Shown: positions 15,771 to 26,166 of the stretch, piece after piece
How positions within the stretch are numbered: the first letter of the stretch is position 1
Layout: each line of letters begins with the position of its first letter
Position numbers and translations under genes: made by a program
Notes under the pieces: generated by a model
Seen by the model: the letters and a program-made list of their open reading frames with translations, nothing else
Database searches by the model: none
What the model was told of the DNA's origin: nothing
Assembly: GCA_003611745.1 (NCBI GenBank)
Contig: RAYF01000027.1
Location: 1 to 42,199, forward strand
Origin: a bacterium D16-36
GTDB taxonomy: Bacteria; Bacillota; Clostridia; Lachnospirales; Lachnospiraceae
Length of the DNA: 42,199 nt
Direction: 5' to 3'

Positions 15771-17159
15771 CTAGAAGCTAAACTTATCCTCAAAATACTT
15801 TCCTAAATCCTCGATTTTAACGCGCTCCTGCTCCATAGTATCGCGGTCGCGCACCGTTACCGCATGGTCTTCCATCGAATCAAAATCAAATGTCACGCAG
15901 AATGGCGTCCCGATTTCATCCTGACGGCGGTAACGTTTGCCGATATTCCCACGGTCATCAAATTCACAGTTATATTTCCTGCTAAGCTCAGTATAAATCT
16001 CCATCGCAGGGTCAGACAGCTTTTTCGACAGCGGCAGCACACCAATCTTCACTGGCGCCAGCGCAGGATGGAAGTGCAGTACAGTACGCACATCGCCTTC
16101 TCCGATTTCCTCCTCGTCATAGGCATCGCATAAGAATGCCAGAACCACACGGTCTGCCCCGAGCGACGGTTCAATTACATATGGGATATATTTTTCATTC
16201 TTTGTATCATCAAAATAACTCATATCCTCTTTTGAAACTTCCTGATGCTGTGTCAGATCATAATCTGTGCGGTCTGCAATCCCCCACAGCTCACCCCAGC
16301 CAAATGGGAAAAGGTACTCTATATCGGTAGTTGCCTTGCTGTAGAATGAAAGCTCCTCCTTCTCATGGTCGCGGACACGCATCGCATCCTCCTTCATGCC
16401 GAGGGATTTCAGCCAGTCGATACAGAATTGTTTCCAGTATGCAAACCATTCCAGATCCGTATCAGGCTCACAGAAAAACTCAAGCTCCATCTGCTCAAAT
16501 TCCCTAGTGCGGAACGTAAAATTGCCCGGCGTAATTTCATTTCGGAAGGATTTACCAATCTGGCCGATTCCGAATGGCACTTTCTTGCGGGAGGTACGCT
16601 GTACATTCTTAAAGTTGACAAAAATTCCCTGTGCCGTCTCCGGGCGGAGATATACTGTATTTTTCGCATCCTCTGTCACTCCCTGAAATGTCTTAAACAT
16701 CAGGTTAAACTGGCGGATTTCCGTAAAATTATGTTTCCCACAGCTCGGGCATGCAATCTGGTTCTCTTCGATGTATTTTTCCATCTCTTCATGGGACCAT
16801 GCATCCACGCTTCCCTCCTGTTTGATCCCCTTTTCTTCCATGTAATCTTCAATTACCTTATCGGCACGGAAACGCTCATGGCAATCTTTGCAGTCCATCA
16901 ACGGGTCAGAAAAACTTCCAAGATGGCCGGATGCCACCCATGTCTGCGGATTCATCAGGATAGCACAGTCAATTCCTACATTATATGGGTTCTCACGGAT
17001 AAATTTCTGCCACCATGCCTGCTTTACATTATTTTTCAATTCTACGCCGAGATTTCCGTAATCCCATGTATTCGCAAGTCCTCCGTAAATTTCCGAACCC
17101 GGGTATACAAATCCCCTTGCCTTGGCAAGAGCCACTATTTTTTCCATTGTCTTTTCCAT
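15771..17159 (-). CDS. glyS: Glycyl-tRNA synthetase (alpha2, class II)
   Basis: 462 residues. The ATG at 17159 follows GGAG by 6 nt; an upstream in-frame start at 17195 has no better ribosome site. It charges tRNA-Gly in the cytoplasm. It is the single-chain dimeric type (GlyQS-like of Gram-positives). Visible signatures are the N-terminal [21 protein letters not shown], a zinc-binding insertion with CKDC and CPSC pairs, motif 2 around [36 protein letters not shown], and motif 3 [15 protein letters not shown]. The C-terminal anticodon-binding domain begins at about [11 protein letters not shown]. It has its own promoter at 17229-17257. Confidence 0.97.
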   Translation of the reverse strand: MEKTMEKIVALAKARGFVYPGSEIYGGLANTWDYGNLGVELKNNVKQAWWQKFIRENPYNVGIDCAILMNPQTWVASGHLGSFSDPLMDCKDCHERFRADKVIEDYMEEKGIKQEGSVDAWSHEEMEKYIEENQIACPSCGKHNFTEIRQFNLMFKTFQGVTEDAKNTVYLRPETAQGIFVNFKNVQRTSRKKVPFGIGQIGKSFRNEITPGNFTFRTREFEQMELEFFCEPDTDLEWFAYWKQFCIDWLKSLGMKEDAMRVRDHEKEELSFYSKATTDIEYLFPFGWGELWGIADRTDYDLTQHQEVSKEDMSYFDDTKNEKYIPYVIEPSLGADRVVLAFLCDAYDEEEIGEGDVRTVLHFHPALAPVKIGVLPLSKKLSDPAMEIYTELSRKYNCEFDDRGNIGKRYRRQDEIGTPFCVTFDFDSMEDHAVTVRDRDTMEQERVKIEDLGKYFEDKFSF

Positions 17160-17228
17160 AATAATCTCCATTCCGCCGCCTTTGGCTGGCAGCACAAATA
17201 ATATAGCGAAGAAATTCGCTTTCCCAAA

Positions 17229-17257
17229 AATATACCATTATCCTGCCAAAATTGCAA
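17229..17257 (-). promoter_or_regulatory. glyS promoter
   Basis: On the minus strand: -35 TTGCAA (17252-17257), a 17-nt spacer ending TGG, -10 TATATT (17229-17234). The 5' leader would be about 60 nt. Confidence 0.65.
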
Positions 17258-17316
17258 GTTTATGGAATATGGAGCACGGATATTAAAAACTGGCATATTA
17301 TTATTTACAGCAAATT

Positions 17317-18066
17317 CTAATTAACAATAAAATCCAGTGCCTTAAAATGATGCGGCAGATACCGCCCCAGATACCCTTTCATAAAATGTTCCAGCTCCTC
17401 CAGAACCTCCGGTGCCACCACAAAGGAATAAAGCCGCTCTAACGGCGACGATAATATGTACTGGAGGGAATACAGGGCATCTGCCCCCAGAATAAAAGGA
17501 TATAACTTTGCAAGCTCTATCTCCTTTGCCGCACATTCCCCGCACACAAGCCCCCCTGCTGCAAAATAGACTGTCCGCGTATCTGTCCTATGGCAGCGCA
17601 GGCACTCAAACAGTTCCAGCCCCTGCCCCTCTATCATCATCAGGCGCATCTCATAGATAACACGGACCAGCCTAAACGGCACCCTGCCGTTCTGCATGGC
17701 CAGAAGTGTCATATACAGCAGCAGAACCTCCTCCGGTGCCTCTACATTTTCCCTCGTAAAATACTGCGCCATCTCAGCAAAATACGATGCATAGCAAGTC
17801 ATATCGTAATCCCCGGCGATATCGCCAAAAAACTTCTGTATCATGCACGATTTGACATTATATGAGCTTTTCCCCTCATAGACCATAAATTCCCCAAAGG
17901 TAAAAGGAAGCGTACATGCACACAGGGCGCTTCCAACTTTCCTTGCGCCCTGTGCAAATGCCGATATTCTGCCCCGTTCCCTTGTAAGGATTTCCACCCG
18001 CCTATCGTATTCCTTCATGGGAGATGCTGTTAATACCATCCCTGTAAGTGCTACTGTCTCTCTCAT
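17317..18066 (-). CDS. recO: DNA repair protein RecO
   Basis: 249 residues from the ATG at 18066, which follows AGGAAG by 8 nt and gives the standard N-terminus RETVALTGMVLTASPMKEYDRRVEILT. RecO loads RecA on SSB-coated single strands with RecR (RecFOR pathway). An N-terminal OB fold (1-80, including GRISAFAQGARKVGS), a helical middle and a Cys4 zinc site (CLRC and CGEC) are visible. Its place after era and a YqzL-like ORF matches the classic Firmicutes gene order. Confidence 0.95.
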   Translation of the reverse strand: MRETVALTGMVLTASPMKEYDRRVEILTRERGRISAFAQGARKVGSALCACTLPFTFGEFMVYEGKSSYNVKSCMIQKFFGDIAGDYDMTCYASYFAEMAQYFTRENVEAPEEVLLLYMTLLAMQNGRVPFRLVRVIYEMRLMMIEGQGLELFECLRCHRTDTRTVYFAAGGLVCGECAAKEIELAKLYPFILGADALYSLQYILSSPLERLYSFVVAPEVLEELEHFMKGYLGRYLPHHFKALDFIVN

Positions 18067-18184
18067 GCTCCCCGCTTCCTTTTGATGTGGAATTGCGCTC
18101 TGCCTCCGCACTCTTCCGATACTCCAAATAGTCCATTACTTTGCCTGTCACGGCAAACTGATTCCAACGTTCCTCTTGTTTCAT
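18002..18184 (-). CDS. YqzL-like small protein overlapping recO
   Basis: About 60 residues from the ATG at 18184; an ATG at 18196 is also possible, and neither has an ideally spaced ribosome site. The core RWNQFAVTGKVMDYLEYRKS fits the YqzL pattern (W..F..TG....YL.Y). Position supports the call: Firmicutes yqzL lies between era and recO. Compared with the short Bacillus protein it has an extra hydrophilic tail that overlaps the recO start by 65 nt in another frame, which suggests coupled translation. The function is unknown. Confidence 0.65.
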   Translation of the reverse strand: MKQEERWNQFAVTGKVMDYLEYRKSAEAERNSTSKGSGEHERDSSTYRDGINSISHEGIR

Positions 18185-18230
18185 TATCCCTGCCATGCCT
18201 TTCTGTTTAAGATGTATAGTGCCTTTTCCT

Positions 18231-18236
18231 ATTATA
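18231..18236 (-). promoter_or_regulatory. Weak candidate -10 element upstream of the YqzL-like ORF and recO
   Basis: The minus strand reads TATAAT about 47 nt before the small ORF, just after the inverted repeat TTTAGC-CAT-GCTAAA. No good -35 is seen. Read-through from era is equally likely. Confidence 0.25.
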
Positions 18237-18339
18237 CTTTTAGCATGGCTAAAGACGGTTTGAACTATACTTGGAATCTTCTGACAAACACTCCCTGCTT
18301 CCTCAAAAGCGACCGGAAAAAAGCCGACGGAGAGCTGTC

Positions 18340-19248
18340 TTAATTGTCATAATCCGTTTTCCGGTAGCCAAAATTCTTAATCAGAAAATCACTGTCACGC
18401 CAATCCTTTTTTACCTTCACCCAGAGCTTTAAGTTCACCTGGCAGTCCAGAAGGTTTTCTATATCGTGGCGTGCCTGGCTGCCGATTTTCTTTAACATCG
18501 CACCCTGTTTTCCAATAATAATTCCCTTATGTGAATCGCGTTCACACACAATCGTTGCATCAATATCAATTAAATTGCCCGTCTTCCGCTCCTTCATCCT
18601 GTCAACCGCTACTGCGATTCCATGCGGTATCTCGTCGCTCAGGCAGCGCAGCGCCTTCTCCCTGATTAGTTCCGACACAATCTGGCGCTCCGGCTGGTCT
18701 GTAATAGTATCCTCGTCATAATAGCACGGGCCTTCCTCAAGGTAGCCAAACACTACCTTGATTAGTTCATCCGTATTTTCCCCCTTCAGCGCCGATACCG
18801 GGACTATCTCCTGAAAAGGCAGAATATCCTTGTATGCGTCTATAAATGTTAAAATCTCTGCTTTCCCGACCGTATCAATCTTATTAATCACCAAAATCAC
18901 CGGCGTGTCCGTCTGCCTGAGCTTCTCAGCGATATGCCGCTCCCCCGCGCCGATAAATGTCGACGGCTCCACAAGCCAGAGTATCACATCCACTTCTTTC
19001 AGCGTGCGCTCCGCCACCGTAACCATATACTCCCCAAGTTTATTCTTCGCCTTGTGAATACCAGGAGTATCCAAGAATATTATTTGTCCTTCCTCGCAAG
19101 TATAAACCGTCTGTATCCGGTTCCTTGTCGTCTGCGGCTTATTTGAAGTAATCGCAATCTTCTGGCCAATCAGATGGTTCATCAGCGTAGATTTTCCTAC
19201 ATTTGGGCGTCCAATCAAAGTAACAAACCCAGATTTAAATTTTTTCAT
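18340..19248 (-). CDS. era: GTPase Era (16S rRNA-binding ribosome assembly factor)
   Basis: 302 residues from the ATG at 19248 (MKKFKSGFV). The GTPase domain has G1 GRPNVGKST, G2/switch region SNKPQTTRNRIQ, G3 DTPG, G4 NKID and G5 SAL. The C-terminal KH domain has GIIIGKQGAMLKKIG. Era binds the 3' end of 16S rRNA during 30S assembly and couples growth to division. The ribosome site is weak. The gene follows the M16C peptidase by 60 nt and may be co-transcribed with it. Confidence 0.97.
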   Translation of the reverse strand: MKKFKSGFVTLIGRPNVGKSTLMNHLIGQKIAITSNKPQTTRNRIQTVYTCEEGQIIFLDTPGIHKAKNKLGEYMVTVAERTLKEVDVILWLVEPSTFIGAGERHIAEKLRQTDTPVILVINKIDTVGKAEILTFIDAYKDILPFQEIVPVSALKGENTDELIKVVFGYLEEGPCYYDEDTITDQPERQIVSELIREKALRCLSDEIPHGIAVAVDRMKERKTGNLIDIDATIVCERDSHKGIIIGKQGAMLKKIGSQARHDIENLLDCQVNLKLWVKVKKDWRDSDFLIKNFGYRKTDYDN

Positions 19249-19308
19249 CCTGCAACTCACTTTCTAGGAATTATCCAAAACCCAAAGTAATACACTATTA
19301 ACGTTTTT

Positions 19309-22278
19309 TTAAGACAATGGTTTCAACACTGCAAATAATTCCTTTTCATCTGTTAAATGGCGCTCATTCCCGATAACACAGAGATTGCTGCTGTCCGCAA
19401 CGGCCCTCATGACAGGCGCTAAGCTGCGGATATCCTCCAGACTGCAGTTTAGCACCTGATTGCGCTCCTTCTGCAGTTCCTCCTCTGTAATGCCGCTGAG
19501 ATATCCGGTCAGGGAACGGCTTCCATTCATATTTGGGGTCAATGGGACATCCATACCACTGATTGTCCCGATAATTGTCTTAGTAATTTCCCTCTCGTCC
19601 GCAGTATAATTTTCCAGATAATCCGCAGCCCCCTCATAGACATCAATCGTCGAAGAGAGGTTCGGATCGCGGTAGGACGTAAAGTATCCGTCCCCCTCTC
19701 TCTGGAACTGGCAGGCCACGCCATACGCGCCGCCCTTTACACGGACCTCATTCCAGAGATAATCGTAGTTCAGCAAATGCCTTGCAACGCGCAGAGCGCC
19801 GAAATTGTGCGGAACCCCTGCAAAACTGCCGCCCACTGCGACATACTGTATCTCTGCCGGAGTTGTAAATCCCTCCTGGTTTGATACAGGGACCGGGATA
19901 TATTTTGTCATTTTGCTTAAAGCACTTTCCTCGTCTCCAGTGCTGCTTTCCTCAAATGAGGCGAGCCTTCCCAAAAATGCCGGAAGTTCCTTCTCCAGTT
20001 CAGCATACTCTGCATCCGCCCCTGTTATAGATACCAGCAGGCCCTCTCTCCTGAAAGCCTTTGCAAGAAGCGCCCTGCACCCGGCAGCCAGCCTTTCCTT
20101 CTCTTCCTCAAAATGTTCATCTAACTGCACCAGATACTCATAATAGCCGATGCCGAGATAGTGGTCATTTAACCATGAACTCTTCGAAAAGCAGGATGTA
20201 GCCCTGCTTGCCGCCGCCTGATGCCCTGATGTGAGCAGCCGTACCTTAAGGCGGGAACGGCCCTCGGCAACCACCTCGCGCAGATGCTTCTCATCCGTAA
20301 ACAATGTCTCGAACATCATCTCTGCCATCAGATCAAGTGCCTCTTTCAGATGGTTCCTAAGAACTTTCGTGCGCACCTCAAACTTTAACCGATAATCATC
20401 GCTGTCACGGTTACAGCAGTAAATATCCAGATCCGATGTAATACCGCCTGTATAGAAATTCGTCTCTGTATCAAATTCCGTATAGGTGTGCTTCTGAGTA
20501 TCCATATAGCCAAGCAACGTTGACAAGAAACTGGCCTGCGGCAGATAATCCTCCAGTCCATCAATATCAAACAGCATACGCAGGTAGACAATATCATTTG
20601 TCGGAATATTGTGGTGAAGTACCTTAATACCGTCAATCTGTTTCTCCTCATTGTGATACGGGCGGATTTCCTTTCTGATATCCTCACGTTTCAGCATCGG
20701 TATCTTCTCCAGCATCTCCTTTGGGGATGCCTCCTCCTGATAAGCCTTGAGCGCCTTTGTATCTGCAATCAGCTTCCCTATCTCCTCCGCAGAAAGGCTC
20801 TCTTTATATTCCCTCAGCTTTTTAGCAGTCTCTTCCTCCATTTTTTCAGCAAGCCCCGGTTCCGGCACCATGTCCACAAGCACCGCATGTGGATTGTCTA
20901 AAAGATAGGCCTGAATCAGTTTCTCAAAATAATCTGTCCCTAACTGCTCCCTGAGGAATGCATAATATTCATCATAACAGAGCGGGCTGTACGGATCATT
21001 ATCGTTATACAGCCATGTCTTAAAAATACGCGTGCCATACAAAAGCCCCTTTGGAAAGGAGCCGAAATCAGCTTCCCTCTCCTTAAACTCCATGCCGTTA
21101 ATAGCAGCCTCCAGCACCTTCCTGTCAATCCCCTCTGCCACAAGCTTCTCCAACGTCTCCCTTATAACACGGTAGAAATCCTGTTTCTGCCCTTTCTTTG
21201 CATTCTTTGTACTGATAGAAAACATACTCTGCCGCAGGATGTCACAAAACTCCCCATCTACATCCGAACCAATACCTGCATCCAGAAGCGCCTGTTTCAG
21301 AGGCGCCCCCGGCATCTCTACCAACACATAAAACAGCACTTCAAACGCCTTGCAGATTTTCTGGTCAAGTGTCACATCCATCACTGTGGCAAAAGCATAA
21401 TATGTCTTTTCTGTACAATCTGCATCCTTTGCAACTGCATAACTTGTTGTCAGTTCCTTCATGCTGCCAAACGGTTTTTGTAGCGGGATTTCAGAATCCA
21501 CCGAAATTGCCGGGAAATGCCTGAGGTACTGTTCATCCATAAATACAAGCCTCTCCTCCACATCCATATCCCCATAAAGATAGATATAGCTGTTCGAAGG
21601 ATGGTAATAGGTGCGGTGGAAATCCAGATAATCCTGATAAGTCAGGTCAGGAATATGACGCGGGTCGCCGCCAGACTCCTGACAGTACGTATTGTCAGGA
21701 AATAGCTGGCTCATAACAAAACATTCCAGCACCCTCTCCTCGGAGGAATACGCCCCCTTCATTTCGTTGTAGACAACGCCATTATAAGTAATTTCATCAT
21801 CCTCATTGTCTAACTCATAATGCCATCCCTCTTGCTTAAAGATTTCCTCATAATGATAAATATTAGGATAGAACACAGCATCCATATAAACATACATCAA
21901 ATTTTTAAAATCCTTGTCATTGCAGCTTGCTACAGGATACATTGTCTTGTCAGGATATGTTGTCGCATTCAGGTACGTATTGAGCGAGCCCTTCACCAAC
22001 TCCACGAAGGGATCCTTGACAGGGAAATTCTTTGAGCCGCACAATACCGTATGCTCAATAATATGCGGGACACCTTTCGAATCCTTTGGCGGTGTGCGGA
22101 AACCTATATTAAATACCTTATTCTCATCTTCATTGCTAAATACCAGCACTCTTGCATGGCTCAGTTTATGCCGGAGCGTCAGCACAAAGCTCCCGGCCTC
22201 ACTGACAAATTCTCCTTTTATTAACTCGTACGCCTCAGGAATATTCACCTGGGAAATGTCTTTAATACTTGCTGCCAT
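19309..22278 (-). CDS. M16C metallopeptidase (insulinase family, presequence-protease type)
   Basis: 989 residues; the ATG at 22278 follows GAGGT by 7 nt. The inverted zinc motif HxxEH is at residues 72-76 (HIIEH). The third zinc ligand is probably Glu172 in YNEMKGAYSS, 96 residues downstream, as in M16C enzymes. Four homologous domains fit the length; the C-terminal half carries GGAYGVACQF and the M16C-associated region. It has no signal peptide, so it is cytoplasmic, and should degrade peptides inside a closed chamber. It lies between the c-di-GMP operon (39 nt upstream) and era (60 nt downstream) with no terminator visible on either side. Confidence 0.95.
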   Translation of the reverse strand: MAASIKDISQVNIPEAYELIKGEFVSEAGSFVLTLRHKLSHARVLVFSNEDENKVFNIGFRTPPKDSKGVPHIIEHTVLCGSKNFPVKDPFVELVKGSLNTYLNATTYPDKTMYPVASCNDKDFKNLMYVYMDAVFYPNIYHYEEIFKQEGWHYELDNEDDEITYNGVVYNEMKGAYSSEERVLECFVMSQLFPDNTYCQESGGDPRHIPDLTYQDYLDFHRTYYHPSNSYIYLYGDMDVEERLVFMDEQYLRHFPAISVDSEIPLQKPFGSMKELTTSYAVAKDADCTEKTYYAFATVMDVTLDQKICKAFEVLFYVLVEMPGAPLKQALLDAGIGSDVDGEFCDILRQSMFSISTKNAKKGQKQDFYRVIRETLEKLVAEGIDRKVLEAAINGMEFKEREADFGSFPKGLLYGTRIFKTWLYNDNDPYSPLCYDEYYAFLREQLGTDYFEKLIQAYLLDNPHAVLVDMVPEPGLAEKMEEETAKKLREYKESLSAEEIGKLIADTKALKAYQEEASPKEMLEKIPMLKREDIRKEIRPYHNEEKQIDGIKVLHHNIPTNDIVYLRMLFDIDGLEDYLPQASFLSTLLGYMDTQKHTYTEFDTETNFYTGGITSDLDIYCCNRDSDDYRLKFEVRTKVLRNHLKEALDLMAEMMFETLFTDEKHLREVVAEGRSRLKVRLLTSGHQAAASRATSCFSKSSWLNDHYLGIGYYEYLVQLDEHFEEEKERLAAGCRALLAKAFRREGLLVSITGADAEYAELEKELPAFLGRLASFEESSTGDEESALSKMTKYIPVPVSNQEGFTTPAEIQYVAVGGSFAGVPHNFGALRVARHLLNYDYLWNEVRVKGGAYGVACQFQREGDGYFTSYRDPNLSSTIDVYEGAADYLENYTADEREITKTIIGTISGMDVPLTPNMNGSRSLTGYLSGITEEELQKERNQVLNCSLEDIRSLAPVMRAVADSSNLCVIGNERHLTDEKELFAVLKPLS

Positions 22279-22317
22279 TCTAATACCTCACTTTATTTTA
22301 ATATGTAATATGTTTTC

Positions 22318-24225
22318 CTAACATTGCGCATTAAATTCTTTCAAAAAGCGCATAAAATTTTTCTCTGGGAGGGGCCTTGCATAATGGTATCCCTGAAGGA
22401 AATCGCCCTGAAGCCGTTTTATAATATCAATATGCTCCTGCGTCTCAATCCCCTCAGCAATTATTTTCTTGCCCTCCGCCTTTATCATCGGCATTAAATC
22501 ATTTAAAAACTGATTCTTTCCTTCCGCAAATGACCACACAAGGCTCTTATCAATTTTCACAAAATCTACCGGCAGTTCCAAAATATTTGACAAGGTAGAG
22601 TAGCCAGTCCCAAAGTCATCGAGGGCTACTTTAGCACCCGTCTCTTTCAGTCGCTGCAATGTACGGCTGACTGCATCCGCATCCGTAAATTCACTCTCCG
22701 TAATCTCCAGATGCATCTTTGCCATCGGAATGCCGTGCTCCGCCGCAATCCCCGCAAGAACTTCCGTCAGCTTCTCATACCGGCACTGCCCAGGGGAAAG
22801 GTTGATATTAATATCCTCAATCCCATAATCAAAAATCCTGTTGCGGCTTGCAAAAATGCATGCCTTCCGGAAAATCTGTTCCCCAAGCGGAATAATCATA
22901 TGGTTTTCCTCAGCCACATGGATAAAATATTCAGGATCAATATAATTCTTATTCTCATCCTTTAAGCGTGCAAGTACCTCCAAAGAAGTAATTTTGTCCT
23001 TCTCAATCGAATATATCGGCTGAAACTGAATCTCTATGCTGTTATCCATAACTGCCTCTTCCAGCAGATGCGCCACTTTCTTTTTCGCCTCAGATTCTTT
23101 CACAGCCCCCCAGTGAAGAAGGGTAAGGCTGCCCGCCTTATGGCGGCTCTCATGGTCAGAACGGGCATAGTGGATCCTCTGCACCAATTCTTCATAATCC
23201 TGACAGTCCTTTGGGTATGAGATCTGGTAAAAACTATACTCATGCCTTACAACCTCATCTTCCACCAGCCATTCGGTAGGAATTTTAACACTGAGCTGCT
23301 CATAAACGCCCTTTAACAGGTTTTCATCCTTTAAAATTAACGCAAATGTTGACGCCCCCACATGGTACACTATCCCGTTGGCGCTATTCTTTTTCAGGAT
23401 ATCGTAAATCTGCCTCTGTACCTCCTGCAGCGTCTCCTCCCCATATATCTGGTTCATGGAATGATAATTCCTCACACGCACAAGCAGGCAGGATGTCTTG
23501 CGGCAATATGCAATCCTCTCTCTTAACACCTCAAAAAAACCGTCCCTATTATAAGCCCCTGTCGAGGTATCCACATAAAAATCCGGGCTCTGCAGCGACA
23601 GGTAAAATGCAAACAAAACAAACAGGATAAAAACCGTAACACCCTCTACTTTTACCTTCTGCGTCATTTCTGCTGCGACAGCACAGAAAAACATCAAAAT
23701 CAAAAGGCTGTAAAACACCCTTCTTTGCAGTAAATGCTCTTTGTAATGCACCCACACAATAAAGATATCCATCACCAGATGCTCCATCAAAAACAGGCAG
23801 ATAACTAAAAAAGGTGTCTGCTGATGAAACATCCCATTCCCATCCAGATAGAAGCACCATTTTGTCCATGGAGAAGACAAAATAATAACAGTCATAAACA
23901 CAAACAAAATGCACTCCGACAGCAGCAGAGGGGAATCCAGAGACAGACGGTACGCAGCAGATAAGATATAACAATGGAAACTGACAAGGCAGAGCACCTC
24001 CGCATAAAGGCTGGCTGCTTTAATGAGCGTTGTCCCTTCGCAGGTTCCATAATAAAACATACACAAATCCGAACCCGCCACCAAAAACGATGCTGCCATC
24101 ATCACACAGAGCAATATCTGAAATGCCGCTGTACGCCTTGACTGGAGTTGTTTTTTCAGTAAATTTGCTAAAAACAGGAGACAGAAAAAACCTGCCGCAG
24201 CGATCTCAAAATGAATCTCATACAT
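22318..24225 (-). CDS. 7TM protein with degenerate GGDEF and intact EAL domain (c-di-GMP phosphodiesterase)
   Basis: 635 residues from the ATG at 24225, which follows GGAGGTGG by about 8 nt and overlaps the upstream stop by 8 nt. About seven hydrophobic helices fill residues 5-210. A GGDEF domain (about 217-365) has GASTF in place of GGDEF and cannot be a cyclase. The EAL domain (about 385-630) keeps the catalytic set: Glu416 in EVLAR, Asn475 in INLS, Glu507 in LEITES, Asp536 and Asp537 in DDFGTGYS, Lys557 in VKIDKS, Glu591 in AEGIE and Gln611 in LQGYHYARPLP. It should hydrolyse c-di-GMP to pGpG under control of the membrane sensor and perhaps of GTP binding to the dead GGDEF domain. Last gene of a three-gene operon. 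Confidence 0.93.
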   Translation of the reverse strand: MYEIHFEIAAAGFFCLLFLANLLKKQLQSRRTAAFQILLCVMMAASFLVAGSDLCMFYYGTCEGTTLIKAASLYAEVLCLVSFHCYILSAAYRLSLDSPLLLSECILFVFMTVIILSSPWTKWCFYLDGNGMFHQQTPFLVICLFLMEHLVMDIFIVWVHYKEHLLQRRVFYSLLILMFFCAVAAEMTQKVKVEGVTVFILFVLFAFYLSLQSPDFYVDTSTGAYNRDGFFEVLRERIAYCRKTSCLLVRVRNYHSMNQIYGEETLQEVQRQIYDILKKNSANGIVYHVGASTFALILKDENLLKGVYEQLSVKIPTEWLVEDEVVRHEYSFYQISYPKDCQDYEELVQRIHYARSDHESRHKAGSLTLLHWGAVKESEAKKKVAHLLEEAVMDNSIEIQFQPIYSIEKDKITSLEVLARLKDENKNYIDPEYFIHVAEENHMIIPLGEQIFRKACIFASRNRIFDYGIEDININLSPGQCRYEKLTEVLAGIAAEHGIPMAKMHLEITESEFTDADAVSRTLQRLKETGAKVALDDFGTGYSTLSNILELPVDFVKIDKSLVWSFAEGKNQFLNDLMPMIKAEGKKIIAEGIETQEHIDIIKRLQGDFLQGYHYARPLPEKNFMRFLKEFNAQC

Positions 24226-26158
24226 GAACCGGTCCACCTCCCAACACTCCATCCGGCAGTACCACCCCGGCAGCGTCATTTTCCACAGCAGAATCTGCCC
24301 TGACAGCCATGCCCTGAATAAAATCCACCTTCATATCCGATAAAACCCCAAGCATATCTATATCATCAATCCCATCCAGATACAGTGTCCAGTTTCTGGC
24401 ATTCAGCATATGGACCATATAGCCAAGCTGCCTGTTTTTACCATCACAAAACGTCTGTACCATATGCCTGTTGATTTTAACACTATCAAACGACATATTC
24501 AATACATTCTTCAAATTGCAGACAGTTACGCCAAACTGGTCAAGCAAAATAGAAATCCCGTAGCCCCTAAGCACCGCAAAGCATTCCTCCAGCTTTTCAC
24601 CATCTGCTCTCTGGTCAATGGTAAGCTCAATGCAGATTCTGTCACCCGGAATATCATACGATTTTAAAGTCTGTATATATTCTTCTGCCAATGCGGTAGT
24701 TGCAAGCTGGCTGGATAAAAGATTCATATGGTACTTTGTCCCGCCCGAAGCAGGTATCCCCCTCTTCTGCACAGCCTTACACAACATCTCAAAAGCAATA
24801 TGCCCCGCTTCCCTGATATAGCCTGTCTCAGCTGCCAGATTCCAGATATTCTCCTGCGAAATCTCTGTCCCATCCTCAAGATATTCCTGCAACACAAATT
24901 CATAAGAAATACTATCCCTTTCATGCAGAGAACGGATAGGCACAAAAGCAAAATGAAACTGATGTAGCGCAATACAGTGGTTAACAACCCGCAGGGCCTC
25001 CAGATCATGTTTAATCTCTTCCCTATTTTCACCCTGATAGTAAACCAGATTATCACGGTTCATCTGCTCCAGCGTTAATTTGCGCATGCTGATAATTGTG
25101 CGCTGGAACTCTGCGGCATCGTATGCGGCATCGGCGAACCTGACCGAGTAAAAACCGCACAAAAGGGAAATATTTTTATTATCAATCCGAAAATAAGATG
25201 GAATCTTCTCCTCCAGTATCTGATGCTTCTTCCCCGCATTCTCCCTGCCGCGCAGGAGAACCATATATTCAAAACTATGGATATGGTACACGTTATGCCT
25301 GCCGCAGATACTGCGCAGAATCCTGCCCAGCCGCTGGTGAAGCTGCGCAATCTCTGCCTCTGTGCAGAAATTGGTAATACTTTCTATATTGTTAATACAG
25401 ATTCCAAGGCAGACGAAATCCTCTTTATAGTATGCACGTTCCAAAAGAACTTCGTGGAACCCATCCCTGTCAAAGCAGAAGCTGGAAAAAGAACGGTACT
25501 GATCCATATTATGAAGCAGAATATAATAAGAAATCAAAACCCCTGCCAGCGTATAATATGATGCAAGATTCCTCGCCTTCAAAACCACCTGCATAAAGAC
25601 GTCAAATAGAAGAAGTGCCTGTGATACAGACAATACACAGAACACACGCTTCGTCAGTTTCTTTCTGCCCCTGACAAGCACTATAATCCCAGCGCACAGG
25701 CAGATTACTATTACCCCAGCCTGAAGCATATTCCCTCTGGCGCCATAATTCTGCTGATTTGGATATGAAAAAGTAGACAGGCCTACCCATGGTGAAATAA
25801 CGGAAATGATTCCTGCAGCTGCTATCAGCCCCAGAAAAATACAGAACAGAGATGTCCGGACGAAACGCATCCGGCAGGTAACTGCCATATCATACAAAAA
25901 CAAAGAAAGGTATAAGAGCAGCAACGCCACACTCATAATAACACCAGAAAGAGTATCTAATGCCTCCTTATAACGGGCATTCTGCAGTGATGCATATCCC
26001 AGCGCAACATCTGTTGAGACTGCAATAAACGCGCAAATAAGAAGCCAGATATAAATGGCATTTTTCCGCAATGCCATCCAATTTTTATAACTGTAAAACA
26101 AAATGGTAATCAACAGCATCACAGCTGAAACCGTCCCATATGCAATATAAACTTTCAT
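24218..26158 (-). CDS. 7TM protein with degenerate GGDEF and altered EAL domain
   Basis: 646 residues; the ATG at 26158 is 8 nt after the upstream stop, with AAGGAG 14 nt before it. About seven to eight helices span residues 5-215. The GGDEF region (about 225-375) has HSFEY at 294-298 instead of GGDEF. The EAL region (about 385-625) keeps Glu420, Asn479, Glu511, Lys561 and Gln615 at the expected places, but DDFGTG reads DQFGVT (Gln541 replaces the second metal-binding Asp) and AEGIE reads LDGID. It is probably impaired or inactive as a phosphodiesterase and may serve as a c-di-GMP or GTP sensor, or as partner of the intact paralogue that follows. The two look like diverged tandem duplicates. 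Confidence 0.9.
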   Translation of the reverse strand: MKVYIAYGTVSAVMLLITILFYSYKNWMALRKNAIYIWLLICAFIAVSTDVALGYASLQNARYKEALDTLSGVIMSVALLLLYLSLFLYDMAVTCRMRFVRTSLFCIFLGLIAAAGIISVISPWVGLSTFSYPNQQNYGARGNMLQAGVIVICLCAGIIVLVRGRKKLTKRVFCVLSVSQALLLFDVFMQVVLKARNLASYYTLAGVLISYYILLHNMDQYRSFSSFCFDRDGFHEVLLERAYYKEDFVCLGICINNIESITNFCTEAEIAQLHQRLGRILRSICGRHNVYHIHSFEYMVLLRGRENAGKKHQILEEKIPSYFRIDNKNISLLCGFYSVRFADAAYDAAEFQRTIISMRKLTLEQMNRDNLVYYQGENREEIKHDLEALRVVNHCIALHQFHFAFVPIRSLHERDSISYEFVLQEYLEDGTEISQENIWNLAAETGYIREAGHIAFEMLCKAVQKRGIPASGGTKYHMNLLSSQLATTALAEEYIQTLKSYDIPGDRICIELTIDQRADGEKLEECFAVLRGYGISILLDQFGVTVCNLKNVLNMSFDSVKINRHMVQTFCDGKNRQLGYMVHMLNARNWTLYLDGIDDIDMLGVLSDMKVDFIQGMAVRADSAVENDAAGVVLPDGVLGGGPVHV

Positions 26159-26166
26159 ATTGACTT

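Noticed and set aside
16365-17201. 278-codon plus-strand ORF opposite glyS
   Set aside because: Antisense shadow of a strongly conserved synthetase gene, with no ribosome site and a His/Cys/Phe-rich antisense composition.
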